Counted from the stretch's first letter, positions 8,815 through 17,576 are shown. The stretch: DNA of 64,000 nucleotides from Paucisalibacillus algeriensis (GCF_000577245.1 NZ_CBYO010000022.1:558001-622000), one strand, 5' to 3'. Made by a program: numbers and translations. The notes: a model not told the origin generated them from the letters alone.

Positions 8815-9207
8815 ATGTCTGTGAAAAATCGGTTACCAGGACTAGTTATTTTGCTTGTGATGATTGTGGCTATTATAGCAACAGGTCCACAAGGTGTACT
8901 TGCACAATCCGAGGACTTAATACAGCATATGAACAATGAAAATAAGATAATTGTTGAGTTAAACGATGATTACTTTAATCCTGAAGAGATCACTATTCCT
9001 TCTGGAAAATCAACAAAATTACAATTAAAGAATATAGGACAGAAAGAGCATACCTTCACCGTAAAAAAACTAGGAATTGATGTTGAACTTCAGCCTGGTG
9101 AAGAGAAAACCATTACTCTGAAACCGGAAAATCCAGGTACATATGAACTGATATGTCGGTACCATGTCAAAGAAGGAATGGTTGGAAAAGTAGTAGTAAA
9201 TAACTGA
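8815..9207 (+). CDS. Cupredoxin-domain copper protein, exported or membrane-anchored
   Basis: The 130-aa protein has a hydrophobic N-terminus (LVILLVMIVAIIATG, residues 10-24), either a signal peptide or an anchor, then a single plastocyanin-like domain. The type-1 copper ligands are all visible: H79 (EHTF), C114 and H117 (LICRYH) and M122 (EGMVG). It should act outside the membrane as a small electron carrier or copper-binding protein. AAAGGAGGAATC precedes the ATG. No redox partner gene is nearby. Confidence 0.88.
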   Translation: MSVKNRLPGLVILLVMIVAIIATGPQGVLAQSEDLIQHMNNENKIIVELNDDYFNPEEITIPSGKSTKLQLKNIGQKEHTFTVKKLGIDVELQPGEEKTITLKPENPGTYELICRYHVKEGMVGKVVVNN

Positions 9208-9241
9208 GCAGGCTTAACTAATAGGCTAAAAGTGTAAGCTA

Positions 9242-9270
9242 GGCGATCTCAAGAGGGATCGTCTTTTCTT
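9242..9270 (+). terminator. Terminator of cupredoxin gene
   Basis: GGCGATC pairs with GATCGTC (one G-U), followed by TTTTC. Confidence 0.65.
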
Positions 9271-9353
9271 ATAAAAAAATCTAATAGCACATCTGTAATA
9301 TTATGTTAGTATTATATTTACTATCTAAATAGATTAAGAGATTGGGTGAGGAT

Positions 9354-9836
9354 ATGGAGATTCGGTTAGAAAAAGCAACAGATAATGATGCACTAGCTAT
9401 TTTTGAAATTCAAGTAAAGGCGTTTAAGCCACTATTGGATAAGTATAAGGATTATGATTCCAACCCAGCAAAAGAAACTATTGACAGAGTATTAACGAGA
9501 ATAAATAATCCCAATGGTAGTTTTTATAAGATTTTAGCCGATCACAACCTAGTTGGAGCTATCTGTGTTTTTTGGAGAGAAGACGTACAGTTTTGGATAA
9601 GCCCTATGTTTATTCTACCCTCCCATCAAGGAAAAGGAATAGCCCAGAAGGTAATAACCTTAATGGAAGAAGTGTTCCCTCAGGCAAATACATGGGAATT
9701 GGCCACCTTACAGGAGGAAGAACGAAATTGTTATTTATATGAAAAGATGGGCTATCACAAAACAGGGGTTAGTAAAAAATTAAACGATAACGCAACCCTA
9801 GTTTTTTATAAGAAGGTTCTTAAAGAAGGAGCTTAA
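9354..9836 (+). CDS. GNAT-family N-acetyltransferase
   Basis: This is a GNAT protein of about 160 aa. The acetyl-CoA-binding loop HQGKGIAQKV follows the strand MFILPS, and a late YEKMGYHKTG motif is typical of the fold. A TTG at 9342 could extend it by four residues. The ATG at 9354 gives the usual MEIRLEKA beginning, though its GTGAGG lies rather close. The substrate is unknown. It resembles the product of 22938-23402 (both start with ...FEIQVKAF / LEIQKKAF and keep KYxDxxSxPxxETIxR), so the two are likely paralogues. Confidence 0.85.
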   Translation: MEIRLEKATDNDALAIFEIQVKAFKPLLDKYKDYDSNPAKETIDRVLTRINNPNGSFYKILADHNLVGAICVFWREDVQFWISPMFILPSHQGKGIAQKVITLMEEVFPQANTWELATLQEEERNCYLYEKMGYHKTGVSKKLNDNATLVFYKKVLKEGA

Positions 9837-9923
9837 AAAAAAGAGTAATGGGTGCCCTTACCATTCTTAATGACGATTTATAATCTGGGATGTATAGTAA
9901 AATATTCGATTAAATACAGTATA

Positions 9924-9960
9924 AATGGCTAGGTTCATTGAATGGACTAGCTATTTTTTA
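9924..9960 (+). terminator. Probable terminator
   Basis: AATGGCTAG pairs with CTAGCTATT (one G-U), followed by TTTTTATTT. It lies 88 bp beyond the acetyltransferase gene. Confidence 0.65.
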
Positions 9961-10129
9961 TTTAGTTTTAGCTATACCTCGGGGTAATGTTTTCATTTAT
10001 TAGATAGATAAACTATTATCGTTACAAGGTTTTATAATAAAAGGATTTTTGTCTTAGATTACTTGTCTATACTCATTTAAATTTTCTGAATATACTATCC
10101 TGCAAGGGTCCGAGAAGGAGGTGGTATAA

Positions 10130-10693
10130 GTGAACAGAAGAAAATTTAGTAATAATAGAAATCAAAATTTCTATAGTGGTTCTGAAAGCAATGATACGAA
10201 CTATACGAAGTATATTGATATTGATGATTTTTTCGAATCAAGTTCAAATTCCCGAATGAATAAATCAAATAGAAAGCATCGAGAGGTTGGTCAACGTAAT
10301 GTGAGAGGAAGAAATGAATCAACTTGCCAACAGCTAGCTGATATTATTGGAGGGGAGATAGTCACCGCAGATCCTGTCTGTGTTGTTATGCGACTTAGGG
10401 ATATTAGAGCAACTATTTTAGGACGCCGTACCCGTTCCCCATTAGCTCTTCCTTTCATGTTATCCTTCGAAGATAACGGCCTAAACCTAGGTGAAACAGT
10501 AATCCTTCAAAAAGAGGTTAATCCAATGATCGATGCATTACGAAGAAGAGGAATTATCGTAACTGCATTTCATAACCATTGGCTATTTGAAGAACCACGA
10601 TTAATGTATTTGCATTGGGAGAATGTTGGGATGAGTCCATTTGAATTTGCAAGAGCTAGTAGAGCAGCTGCAAAAGAAGCAAGACTCTTCTAA
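10130..10693 (+). CDS. DUF1259 (LppY/LpqO-like) protein
   Basis: The 187-aa protein starts with a low-complexity Asn/Arg/Ser-rich tail (residues 1-60) and then carries one DUF1259 domain (about 65-185). The signature AFHNHWLFEEPRLMYLHWE lies near residue 145-165. The strong AAGGAGGTGG before GTG 10130 fixes the start. The basic, asparagine-rich tail is unusual for the family and recalls spore-coat proteins, but nothing proves a spore role. Function unknown. Confidence 0.8.
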   Translation: MNRRKFSNNRNQNFYSGSESNDTNYTKYIDIDDFFESSSNSRMNKSNRKHREVGQRNVRGRNESTCQQLADIIGGEIVTADPVCVVMRLRDIRATILGRRTRSPLALPFMLSFEDNGLNLGETVILQKEVNPMIDALRRRGIIVTAFHNHWLFEEPRLMYLHWENVGMSPFEFARASRAAAKEARLF

Positions 10694-10700
10694 AATTCGA

Positions 10701-10736
10701 GCCATTTGTATGTTTTCAGTAAACATCACAAATGGC
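10701..10736. terminator. Possible bidirectional terminator
   Basis: GCCATTTGT and ACAAATGGC form the outer stem, TGTTT/AAACA the inner one, between convergent genes. The T-run is poor on both sides. Confidence 0.45.
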
Positions 10737-10803
10737 ATTATATCTACTCAATTCCTCTTTTACCGAAACTGCTTCGTTATTCGTTTTTGTTGTTCCACTA
10801 GTA

Positions 10804-11628
10804 TTATAAACGAACATAACTTCCCTTTACCCTTTTTAATGTGGCTACAATTAGAAAACTCACAATCACTAGTAAAACCCAGGAGCTTACCTTACCAAGA
10901 GAAACCAGACTCCAGGCATCTGTTTGGTTGGGATATTTCCAAGCTCCAAAGAATGTTGCAATATTTTCTGCAATCCAAATAAAGAATCCGATGAGTATAA
11001 AGGAAAGTGCGAGAGGCATTCTGTACCGTGTTCCTTTTACATCGTAAGAGACCCATGATTTCCAGAAAACAATTATGACTAGCCCTGCCAACCAGTAACG
11101 AATATCAATCCAATAATGGTGGGTGAAAAAATTCAAATAAATAGAAGCAGCAAGTGGTACAACAGTCCAAAACGGCGGCCACTTAATCAGTTCAACCTGT
11201 AACCTCCGCCATGCTTGGCAAAAAAAACTCGCGACACTTGCATACATGAATCCGCTATACAAAGGTACTCCAAGAATCTTAGCGATACCTTCCTCCGGGT
11301 AAGACCAGGATCCCATATGTACCTTGAAAATTTCAAGAGCAAGCCCAATAAGGTGGAACAGTGTAATGACCTTTAATTCATCCCTTGTTTCTAGACCGGA
11401 ACGCACCATCCAAACCTGCATCAGAAGGAAGATGATAAGCAGCCAGTCATACCGAGGTAGGAATGGAAGTGAAATGGTTTGCGTAATTGCTAAAGAGGCA
11501 AATATAACGACAGGAAACACACAGGAAAGGGCAAGCTCCCATCCAAAACAAGTCAGTTGTTTTATAGATCTGAGGATTTGGTTTTTCCACTTTCGTTTCT
11601 GAGTTTCATGTTGGATGGCTAAACTCAT
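10804..11628 (-). CDS. DUF817 integral membrane protein
   Basis: The 274-aa protein has about eight hydrophobic helices. It matches the DUF817 pattern: FGWELALSCVFPVVIFASLA near the start, the loop KVHMGSWSYPE, YSGFMYASVASF, and FFGAWKYPNQ towards the end. A cytoplasmic basic N-terminus precedes the first helix. Its function is unknown, and it has no operon partner. AGGGAG before the ATG supports the start. Confidence 0.85.
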   Translation of the reverse strand: MSLAIQHETQKRKWKNQILRSIKQLTCFGWELALSCVFPVVIFASLAITQTISLPFLPRYDWLLIIFLLMQVWMVRSGLETRDELKVITLFHLIGLALEIFKVHMGSWSYPEEGIAKILGVPLYSGFMYASVASFFCQAWRRLQVELIKWPPFWTVVPLAASIYLNFFTHHYWIDIRYWLAGLVIIVFWKSWVSYDVKGTRYRMPLALSFILIGFFIWIAENIATFFGAWKYPNQTDAWSLVSLGKVSSWVLLVIVSFLIVATLKRVKGSYVRL

Positions 11629-12005
11629 TCTATAACTCCCTTTTTATCAATTATTTTAAAAACTATTACTCTACAGGACTCTAAACTTTATTGTTTAAAG
11701 CTAGAACAGAGATTTATGCAAAAGCTTGGTTTCTGTTGGTGCAATTCACCAGTTTAAGAGCCTGATTTAATGCCATGTTAAACGGTATCGCTGAAACATA
11801 CACCTCGCTTATTGTTTACAAATTGATTATAAATTAATTTTTATCGTTTTACAATAAAAAGTTATTGATTTTGTTTATTATTTTATTGTTGTATATTGAT
11901 GCAATGAAATTCAGAATAAGGATTTAGATGGTTTTACAGGGTAGAGTATAATGATTAAATCTAGTAATTCTCCCCCTAAAAATATGCTGACGTAGTGTAG
12001 ACAAT
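11629..12005. other. Gene-poor gap
   Basis: Very AT-rich stretch with no open frame that has a ribosome site and no recognisable remnant. The 101-codon minus frame reaching into it only continues the acetyltransferase gene out of frame. Confidence 0.6.
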
Positions 12006-12037
12006 AAAAAAAGAACTTGGCTTATTTCCAAGTTCTT
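12006..12037 (-). terminator. Terminator
   Basis: AAGAACTTGG pairs with CCAAGTTCTT around a 7-nt loop, followed by seven T on the minus strand. It ends the transcript of the acetyltransferase gene at 12063. Confidence 0.88.
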
Positions 12038-12062
12038 CTTCTGCACTATCTTTTGAATCTTA

Positions 12063-12572
12063 CTATGATTCAAAAACAAACACAGGACCATTCCATTCTT
12101 CTCCCTGTAATTTCTGTTCTTTAATCGTTCCACTATTAGAGTAATCAGAAATAACTCTCTTCCAAAATGAATATGCTGGTTTATTCGATTCGGTTTGTCT
12201 AACTTCCCATGTACCCCCAAATTGTTCAAATAGAATAAACGCTACTTTTTTTCCAACACCTTTACGGCGGAACTTCTTCATAATAAAGAAGTCGCTTATG
12301 ACGTTTGTCTTTTCATCATTACTTAATTTAACATATTCCTTAGGCACATCAAGTATAATTAACGCAAACCCTGCAATCTCACCATCAACTTCGATAATAA
12401 ATGGACGGCGGTAATCCTCTGTCCATTGGTGATCTAAGTACTTATAAGAATACAGTCCATGCTTAGTTAAAGCATGGCCATCAAATTCACTACTATCGTA
12501 ACGGTATAACTGTATTAAGTTATGTAGAATTACCTTATCTTCATATGGTATGAGAGAAATCGTTACGTCCAT
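12063..12572 (-). CDS. GNAT-family N-acetyltransferase
   Basis: The 169-aa GNAT enzyme has the acetyl-CoA loop RRKGVGKKVAF after the strand ISDFFIMKKF, and an N-terminal LIQLYRYDSSEFDG segment like the YgaP/PaiA-like predicted acetyltransferases of Bacilli. The final residues WNGPVFVFES complete the last strand. GGAGGTG precedes the ATG. It closes a run of minus-strand genes with the GyrI-like gene 28 bp upstream. Substrate unknown. Confidence 0.85.
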   Translation of the reverse strand: MDVTISLIPYEDKVILHNLIQLYRYDSSEFDGHALTKHGLYSYKYLDHQWTEDYRRPFIIEVDGEIAGFALIILDVPKEYVKLSNDEKTNVISDFFIMKKFRRKGVGKKVAFILFEQFGGTWEVRQTESNKPAYSFWKRVISDYSNSGTIKEQKLQGEEWNGPVFVFES

Positions 12573-12600
12573 TTTTACACCTCCAATAACTAAATTACTC

Positions 12601-13047
12601 CTAGTCGTGGATTGGCAAATAAATCTCTACCTCTTCTTCGCCATCTTCCATTGGGTGATAGGTTTCAACAATGTAGGAGTCAAGATTTCTTTTAAAACCC
12701 TGTTCATCTGCCCATCCCAATAAACTTGAATGAAGTTCTCCAATTCTAGTAATCTTACCTCTAGTCGTTACGTAATGTTGTTCTGTTTCGATATACTCCA
12801 TTCCTACAGGTACTTCATTAACCGAGTTATTCACTGCTAAACCCACATAGTAGTGACCTTCAAGATGGTTCTCATCCTCTTTAGGCTCGAAAAAAGCTAC
12901 TTCCGTATCAGTCTTATTTTGGATTTCATTAGAGCGAAGCAATACTTGCTGTGCTAGTGCAGGAACATCGTTTCCAAAGTTAGAGAAAGCTCCACTGCCT
13001 TTCATACCTACTACCTTAAATTCTTTTTTCACCTTTTTACACTGCAT
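12601..13047 (-). CDS. GyrI-like / effector-binding domain protein
   Basis: The 148-aa single-domain protein resembles the effector-binding domain of AraC/MerR-type regulators (GyrI-like). It has VVGMKGSGAFSNFGNDVPAL, the central HYYVGLAVNN strand, and the end VEIYLPIHD. The frame is open from 13074, but GGAGGGG at 13053-13059 points to the ATG at 13047. There is no DNA-binding domain, so it may bind or hydrolyse a small ligand. The stop of the upstream SRPBCC gene (13068) is 20 bp away, so they are probably co-transcribed. Confidence 0.8.
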   Translation of the reverse strand: MQCKKVKKEFKVVGMKGSGAFSNFGNDVPALAQQVLLRSNEIQNKTDTEVAFFEPKEDENHLEGHYYVGLAVNNSVNEVPVGMEYIETEQHYVTTRGKITRIGELHSSLLGWADEQGFKRNLDSYIVETYHPMEDGEEEVEIYLPIHD

Positions 13048-13067
13048 TTTTACCCCTCCAAATTTAG

Positions 13068-13523
13068 TTAACATATTTCTTCGGCAATAATCTGTAGTTC
13101 CCGGGCCTTGTTAGCTAGAAAACTAGTCATATATCTTTCTAAAAACAACTTATCTGCAATTACGCCAAGTGACCCAAGAGGTGACTTATACTCAAAAGTA
13201 TCAATCATTAAAGTTCCACCTGTTTCTTCTACAAATTCATGCGTATGAGTGAAAGAATGAAATGCTCCTTTCACCATTACATCAATGAACTTTATAGGCT
13301 TTTCCATATAAATGACTTTAGCTGTTAACCTTTGTTTTATACCAAAATGAGTTGCTTCCCATGTAACAGAGTCGCCCTTTTCTAGTAACCCCTGTGTAGT
13401 CCCCGCCACGGCCTTTTCTTTCGTAGTGGCAGTAGTTTTAGTATGTATATCTACGTTTCTAGCAAGATCAAAGCATTGTACTAAAGGCGCTTTAATAAAT
13501 TGCTTATGGATAATCACAGGCAT
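13068..13523 (-). CDS. SRPBCC-family protein (cyclase/dehydrase-like)
   Basis: The 151-aa helix-grip protein contains an opening strand with IKAPLVQCFDLARNVDIHTK, the motif GLLEKGDSVTWEATHFG, and a C-terminal helix. It matches the polyketide cyclase/dehydrase branch found widely in Bacilli. These bind hydrophobic ligands in a deep pocket. No ligand can be named. It is the first gene of a pair with the GyrI-like gene. Confidence 0.82.
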   Translation of the reverse strand: MPVIIHKQFIKAPLVQCFDLARNVDIHTKTTATTKEKAVAGTTQGLLEKGDSVTWEATHFGIKQRLTAKVIYMEKPIKFIDVMVKGAFHSFTHTHEFVEETGGTLMIDTFEYKSPLGSLGVIADKLFLERYMTSFLANKARELQIIAEEIC

Positions 13524-13572
13524 AGCGTTCTCCTTTTAGCCATTTATTGAAATCTATCCCCATTGACCTAAA

Positions 13573-13686
13573 CTAATTTTTCTTTTCCACTTCTTTTACT
13601 CTTTTTTCCAAGTTTTCTATTCTAGAAAATGCAAACAATGCCAGCCCTAATGCTCCTGTTGCAATTGAAAATGCGAAAATCTCCAT
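13573..13686 (-). CDS. 37-aa membrane/coiled-coil peptide
   Basis: The ATG at 13686 is preceded by AAAGGGGA with good spacing. The product has one hydrophobic helix (FAFSIATGALGLALFAF, residues 4-20) and then a charged heptad-like tail (IENLEKRVKEVEKK). No family is recognised. It shares its layout with the 39-aa product at 17627-17746. The ribosome site and clean composition argue that it is real despite its size. Confidence 0.6.
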   Translation of the reverse strand: MEIFAFSIATGALGLALFAFSRIENLEKRVKEVEKKN

Positions 13687-13746
13687 ATACTTACTGTCCC
13701 CTTTCTAATATGTTACTCACTACTGTCTATAAGATCTTGATTTGTT

Positions 13747-13893
13747 TTAGTTAAAAAAGTTAATTACCCACGCTAATAGATAGATTGGTACACCAACAAT
13801 TATCATACCAGCCAAGAGATAACAAAAGCTCTTGATAATAAATTTAAGAATATCATAAATGGCTCCAGCTAGATCATCTACAAAACTCCTCAT
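13747..13893 (-). CDS. 48-aa membrane peptide
   Basis: The ATG at 13893 follows AGGGGGT. The product starts MRSFVDDLAGAIYDILKF and continues as one long hydrophobic helix (about residues 20-47). No family recognised. It lies 51 bp downstream of the 63-aa membrane protein gene and may share its transcript. Confidence 0.6.
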   Translation of the reverse strand: MRSFVDDLAGAIYDILKFIIKSFCYLLAGMIIVGVPIYLLAWVINFFN

Positions 13894-13943
13894 AACCGAC
13901 CCCCTATTCAAGATCTGCAATCATTTGTACACTCTTCATTCAA

Positions 13944-14135
13944 CTAATATACATTCAATAAATGATTAAAGACAGGTAAGAAAATAAGCAAAGCTACTAT
14001 ACTTTGTATAAAAGATATTAAAATATCCTTTTTCCAAGACTTTTTCGGATAACTATTAATCCTTAGAAAGATTAATAGGAATACCCACCATATTAACAAG
14101 CTATATATAAATTCGGTAAACGTTTCGAATATCAA
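13944..14135 (-). CDS. 63-aa two-helix membrane protein
   Basis: TTG start at 14135 with a strong AGGGAGGG. Two hydrophobic helices (about residues 8-25 and 39-57) flank a basic loop (RINSYPKKSWKKD). No family recognised. It sits between the TPR gene and two smaller membrane peptides on the same strand. Confidence 0.6.
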   Translation of the reverse strand: MIFETFTEFIYSLLIWWVFLLIFLRINSYPKKSWKKDILISFIQSIVALLIFLPVFNHLLNVY

Positions 14136-14172
14136 ACAGTACCCTCCCTTTCACTTAACCAACCTAATCCAT

Positions 14173-15072
14173 TTATTTTCTCTCTTTATAAAATGGATGG
14201 TTATGCTGACGACAGCCGAATAAGTAGCAACCACCTTCAACAAAAAAATCAATTTCAGCCGGTGGTACAAAACCTGATTTTAATGTGTCAGGAAGCACTT
14301 GAACTTGTTTATACCATTTTTCTAATTGTTGTATTTGTTCCTGACGGTCTTCCTCAGTCCAATCAGCTTCATGCTTTACATCTATTAATTCTTCTTCGAT
14401 ATGTCTCAACGTTTCTTCTTGAATTATCATGAGTTGTTCTTCATATCCTAATTGATACAGCACATAACCATAACGATTCAATGAGTAAGGTCCGGGACTA
14501 GTCATATCCCATTCTTTTTCATATCCCTCTTTGGCCAATGCAAATTCTCCCAATTCAATCCATAAATCAGCCACTTCCATCCAACCAATAAAATCATCAT
14601 GCTTCTCATCCCATTGCAACATTAATTCTCTTGCCATATCATCACCAAATTGAATCCGAGAATAGATTTCAAGCAAAAGTTCATAACTTGATGGCCTAGC
14701 AATTTCTTGGAAATATTCAGCCGCCTTTTTCCATTGCTTCTTTCTGGCATAGACTACACCAAGGTTATGAACCACGGCAGGAAGACGTTCCATTTCCAAC
14801 ACTTTATTTAGTAAAGCTTCTGCGTCATTCAACATGCTTTTCCTCAAATAAATTTCACCTAGTAACGCAAAAGGAAAAGGATGATACGGTCTTAACTTTA
14901 TTGCTTCTTCTAATAAATGTTGCCCTGTATCCAAATCCTCTTCCTCATTTACATACATCCACGCTACATTATGGAGACTTTCTATAGAACGATTCTTTTT
15001 CAGTATTTCTTTCATCCGCTGAAAAGCTTTATCATACTCATTGGATTCGAAATAGATTAATGCTTGTTTCAA
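14173..15072 (-). CDS. Tetratricopeptide-repeat protein
   Basis: The 299-aa protein is almost wholly helical with TPR-like repeats: YFESNEYDKAFQRMKEIL, LLGEIYLRKSMLNDAEALL, HNLGVVYARKKQWKKAAEYF and others up to about residue 210, then a charged region and a cysteine-containing tail (GGCYLFGCRQHNH). It starts with TTG at 15072 after AGGAGAG. It is a cytoplasmic scaffold-type protein. The partner and role are unknown. The final Cys/His cluster might bind a metal. Confidence 0.8.
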   Translation of the reverse strand: MKQALIYFESNEYDKAFQRMKEILKKNRSIESLHNVAWMYVNEEEDLDTGQHLLEEAIKLRPYHPFPFALLGEIYLRKSMLNDAEALLNKVLEMERLPAVVHNLGVVYARKKQWKKAAEYFQEIARPSSYELLLEIYSRIQFGDDMARELMLQWDEKHDDFIGWMEVADLWIELGEFALAKEGYEKEWDMTSPGPYSLNRYGYVLYQLGYEEQLMIIQEETLRHIEEELIDVKHEADWTEEDRQEQIQQLEKWYKQVQVLPDTLKSGFVPPAEIDFFVEGGCYLFGCRQHNHPFYKERK

Positions 15073-15097
15073 TTCTGAGTCTCTCCTAAACTATCTT

Positions 15098-15505
15098 CTA
15101 TTTTTTCAAACTATCCAATAACACATATCCAAAAATAATACCTGCTATTGTAGTTATTGTCGGACCTCCTTCTAAAATAATTTCTGGGATAGGAATTCTT
15201 CCTAATCCCATCGTGGAGTATGGCAATTATGACATTACAATGATATATAACGATGGAATGCCAATTACCACAAATTTTATCCAATCAAATGTCCATTGCT
15301 TCTTTTCTCTAATTTCAATTATCAATTTAGGTAATCTGAGTACCAAGCCAATAACAACAGGGAATACTGCTACAAATTTTGCTAGAGGAATAAGATCGAA
15401 TTCTCGTTTACCAGCTTCGTTTAAATAATATTGATACTTCATACCAAAGTAAATTATCAACCCAACAACAATTGTCCACACCAAATAATAACTAAATCTT
15501 TTAAT
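15098..15505 (-). pseudogene. Membrane-protein gene broken by an in-frame TAA
   Basis: From 15484 the frame reads VWTIVVGLIIYFGMKYQYY and on for 85 codons to TAA (15227-15229). The same frame then continues without shift for 42 more codons (LPYSTMGLGRIPIPEIILEGG... to TAG at 15098), including another hydrophobic helix ending GYVLLDSLKK. The stop thus interrupts one protein of about 130 aa with four helices. The start also looks damaged: a strong GGAGGAG (15520-15526) has no ATG at useful spacing, only an in-frame ATT at 15505 or TTG at 15484. Probably a recent pseudogene, or a truncated 85-aa product. Confidence 0.6.
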
Positions 15506-15533
15506 CTAAATCTCTAAATCTCCTCCAAAATTT

Positions 15534-15710
15534 TTATATTATGTTACCAGACCAAATTACCGATAGCACAATAAACCCAAACATTAGAGCAGTGAAAAAC
15601 GTTTGATTATGAATATCCTGTTCTTTATGTAACTTTTTGGCAATGGAGACACAATTAATAAAAAAGATTACGGCTATTATTGGCGTAATGTAAAAGAAAA
15701 CAAATTCCAT
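15534..15710 (-). CDS. 58-aa two-helix membrane protein
   Basis: ATG at 15710 after AAGGGGATG. Helices at about residues 3-22 and 38-53, joined by a charged loop (AKKLHKEQDIHN). No family recognised. It is followed within 8 bp by the ribosome site of the broken membrane-protein gene, so the two formed an operon. Confidence 0.6.
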   Translation of the reverse strand: MEFVFFYITPIIAVIFFINCVSIAKKLHKEQDIHNQTFFTALMFGFIVLSVIWSGNII

Positions 15711-15834
15711 TTCACATCCCCTTTTCGTCTTTCCGAAGAAAAATGATATCTCTCTCCTCTTTTAATTTAGCTCACCTCTAAGACCATAATAGTTATCATT
15801 AGCTTAATGTTACAACGGGAAAAGCTATTTAAAA

Positions 15835-15852
15835 CACCTAGAGTAATAGGTG
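15835..15852 (-). terminator. Possible terminator of methyltransferase gene
   Basis: CACCTA/TAGGTG with a 6-nt loop, followed by TTTTAAA on the minus strand. Short stem. Confidence 0.45.
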
Positions 15853-15877
15853 ACCAAGTAAAAATTTTCTATGCAAA

Positions 15878-16639
15878 TTAGTCCTTATAAGCAACAGCCT
15901 CAAATGTAATGATTTGACTTGTCTTCATTGGATATTTACCGTACTTGTAATCTGCAGAAATCTGTATATCTCCAAACCCAATTTGTTCCAGAATCATTTT
16001 AAGTTCTTCAACTCCATACCATCTTAGGGGGAACCGTTCTAGTTCTGTCTGAATTAATTCGCCGTTACGCCATTTTTCATAACGATGATGTGAAATCGTG
16101 TATTGATTGATGTGGTCAACTTCAACTACTTTACTCTCTAATGTGATCATGTCACCACTATTCGTTTCCCAAGTTCTGGTTGTTGCTTTGTTCATGGAAA
16201 AATCGGTTTGTAAAAATATATCCAAAATTAGCCTGCCACCATTTGTGAGATAATTGTAGAAATTCCTTAATGCTTTGATAGAATCTTCTCTTCTATGCAA
16301 GAGAAGAAATGTTCCAGTAGGTACGATAATTGCTTCATAGTTTTTATCCAAGGAAACGGTTTCCATTTCCCCTTTAAAAAGGGTTGGTTTTAATCCTCTA
16401 GTCTCACAATGTTTACGGCAAATGGTTAACATTTCATCCGAAACATCAAAACCATCCACATGAAAACCATTTTCCAATAGCGGGATAAGAATTCGCCCAG
16501 TTCCTACCCCTGGTTCGAGAATGTTTCCTTTACAATCAGCTAGTCTTTGGCTATAAAATTCTACATCCCCAAATGATAGACCAATATATTTATCAAGATC
16601 ATATACTTCAGAAGATAGCTTATTATAATATCCTAGCAT
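15878..16639 (-). CDS. Class I SAM-dependent methyltransferase
   Basis: The 253-aa Rossmann-fold methyltransferase has motif I ILEPGVGTGR (residues 40-49), the acidic end of strand 2 in VDGFDVSDEML, and the motif near GTFLLLHRRED. The C-terminal part carries FPLRWYGVEELKMIL, typical of small-molecule methyltransferases of Bacilli. The substrate is unknown. The preceding acetyltransferase gene ends 31 bp away, so they may share a transcript. Confidence 0.88.
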   Translation of the reverse strand: MLGYYNKLSSEVYDLDKYIGLSFGDVEFYSQRLADCKGNILEPGVGTGRILIPLLENGFHVDGFDVSDEMLTICRKHCETRGLKPTLFKGEMETVSLDKNYEAIIVPTGTFLLLHRREDSIKALRNFYNYLTNGGRLILDIFLQTDFSMNKATTRTWETNSGDMITLESKVVEVDHINQYTISHHRYEKWRNGELIQTELERFPLRWYGVEELKMILEQIGFGDIQISADYKYGKYPMKTSQIITFEAVAYKD

Positions 16640-16670
16640 TCATTTTTCTCCTTCTATTTTTAGTGTTTTA

Positions 16671-17126
16671 TTATAATTTGATATGTAGTACAACTTCTCC
16701 GCCTGCTATTTCACCTGTCTTGGAAAACCCTAGATTCTCATATAGTTTAGTTGCTACATCATTCTCAGGTACAGTTGTGATTCTTAGGTCAATATTTCCA
16801 TATAAAGTTCTAAAATAATCTAAGAACTTTCTTAAAGCAGCCTTGCCGTATCCCTTATGCTGAAACTCTTTATCTATCATGAATCTTTCTATCCACCATG
16901 AATCTAGTGGGTAATCATCATCCGCGGGATAGAAACTATACATGATAAATCCAACCATCGTTCCGTTATCATAAATAGATAATGGATGCTTCTCTCCATC
17001 TTCGTATTTCTCCTCAAGCAACGACCACCAATTTGGTGCAACAAAATCTTCTTGGTCTTTATTTACATTTAATTCCACGCATTTTTCATAGTTGTTTTTA
17101 TCTATTCCTTTGAATTCAAGTTGCAT
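16671..17126 (-). CDS. GNAT-family N-acetyltransferase (SpeG/PaiA-like)
   Basis: The 151-aa GNAT protein carries WWIERFMIDKEFQHKGYGKA with the acetyl-CoA loop QHKGYGKAAL, then RITTVPENDVATKLYENLGF and a terminal EVVLHIKL. The central segment (VGFIMYSFYPADDDYPLDSWW) resembles the diamine/polyamine acetyltransferase branch, so a polyamine substrate is possible but unproven. Confidence 0.86.
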   Translation of the reverse strand: MQLEFKGIDKNNYEKCVELNVNKDQEDFVAPNWWSLLEEKYEDGEKHPLSIYDNGTMVGFIMYSFYPADDDYPLDSWWIERFMIDKEFQHKGYGKAALRKFLDYFRTLYGNIDLRITTVPENDVATKLYENLGFSKTGEIAGGEVVLHIKL

Positions 17127-17193
17127 TTATATCACCGCCAGTAAAATTAGTCACAAACTATTGCCTCTGAAGGGAGTCTTAGAGACAATCTCC

Positions 17194-17376
17194 TTATGTT
17201 GATTTCGCAAACTGCTTTCTAGCCTTTATTTCAAAATAAGTACAAGCAATCATAAGAACAATCCCTAATGCTAATAATAAATACCCATAAAGAGAATTAT
17301 TATTGTAATTCAATAACGCACCTGACAGAACTATTAGAGTATATAAAGCCCTCAACATAAAGTACTTGAATTTCAT
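17194..17376 (-). CDS. 60-aa two-helix membrane protein
   Basis: Two hydrophobic helices (about residues 5-22 and 28-48) and a basic tail (EIKARKQFAKST). Its ATG overlaps the TGA of the upstream DUF4177 gene (ATGA), so translation is coupled. No family recognised. In context it may be a membrane partner of the DUF4177 protein. Confidence 0.65.
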   Translation of the reverse strand: MKFKYFMLRALYTLIVLSGALLNYNNNSLYGYLLLALGIVLMIACTYFEIKARKQFAKST

Positions 17377-17576
17377 TCTCCACTCTTTCCTCCTTGCTGC
17401 AATGGCCTCTCAAAAATTATTTCATATGATTTCGGCTTTCCATACCCAGTGTATTCTAGTGGCAAGACCTGTACTAATTTCCATCCATCAGATGCATTGG
17501 ATTTAATCGTTTCTCTATACGTTGATGTAGAAAAAAATCCACCAAGTGATGTTTCCACAAACTTATACTCATACAT
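17373..17576 (-). CDS. DUF4177-family protein
   Basis: The 67-aa protein shows the DUF4177 pattern: MYEYKFVET at the start, then ETIKSNASDGWKLVQVLP with the conserved GW, and YEIIFERP at the end. Function unknown in the family. It is translationally coupled (ATGA overlap) to the small membrane protein that follows. Confidence 0.82.
   Translation of the reverse strand: MYEYKFVETSLGGFFSTSTYRETIKSNASDGWKLVQVLPLEYTGYGKPKSYEIIFERPLQQGGKSGE

Noticed and set aside
11924-12229. 101-codon minus frame beyond the acetyltransferase
   Set aside because: It overlaps the real gene out of frame and runs through its terminator.
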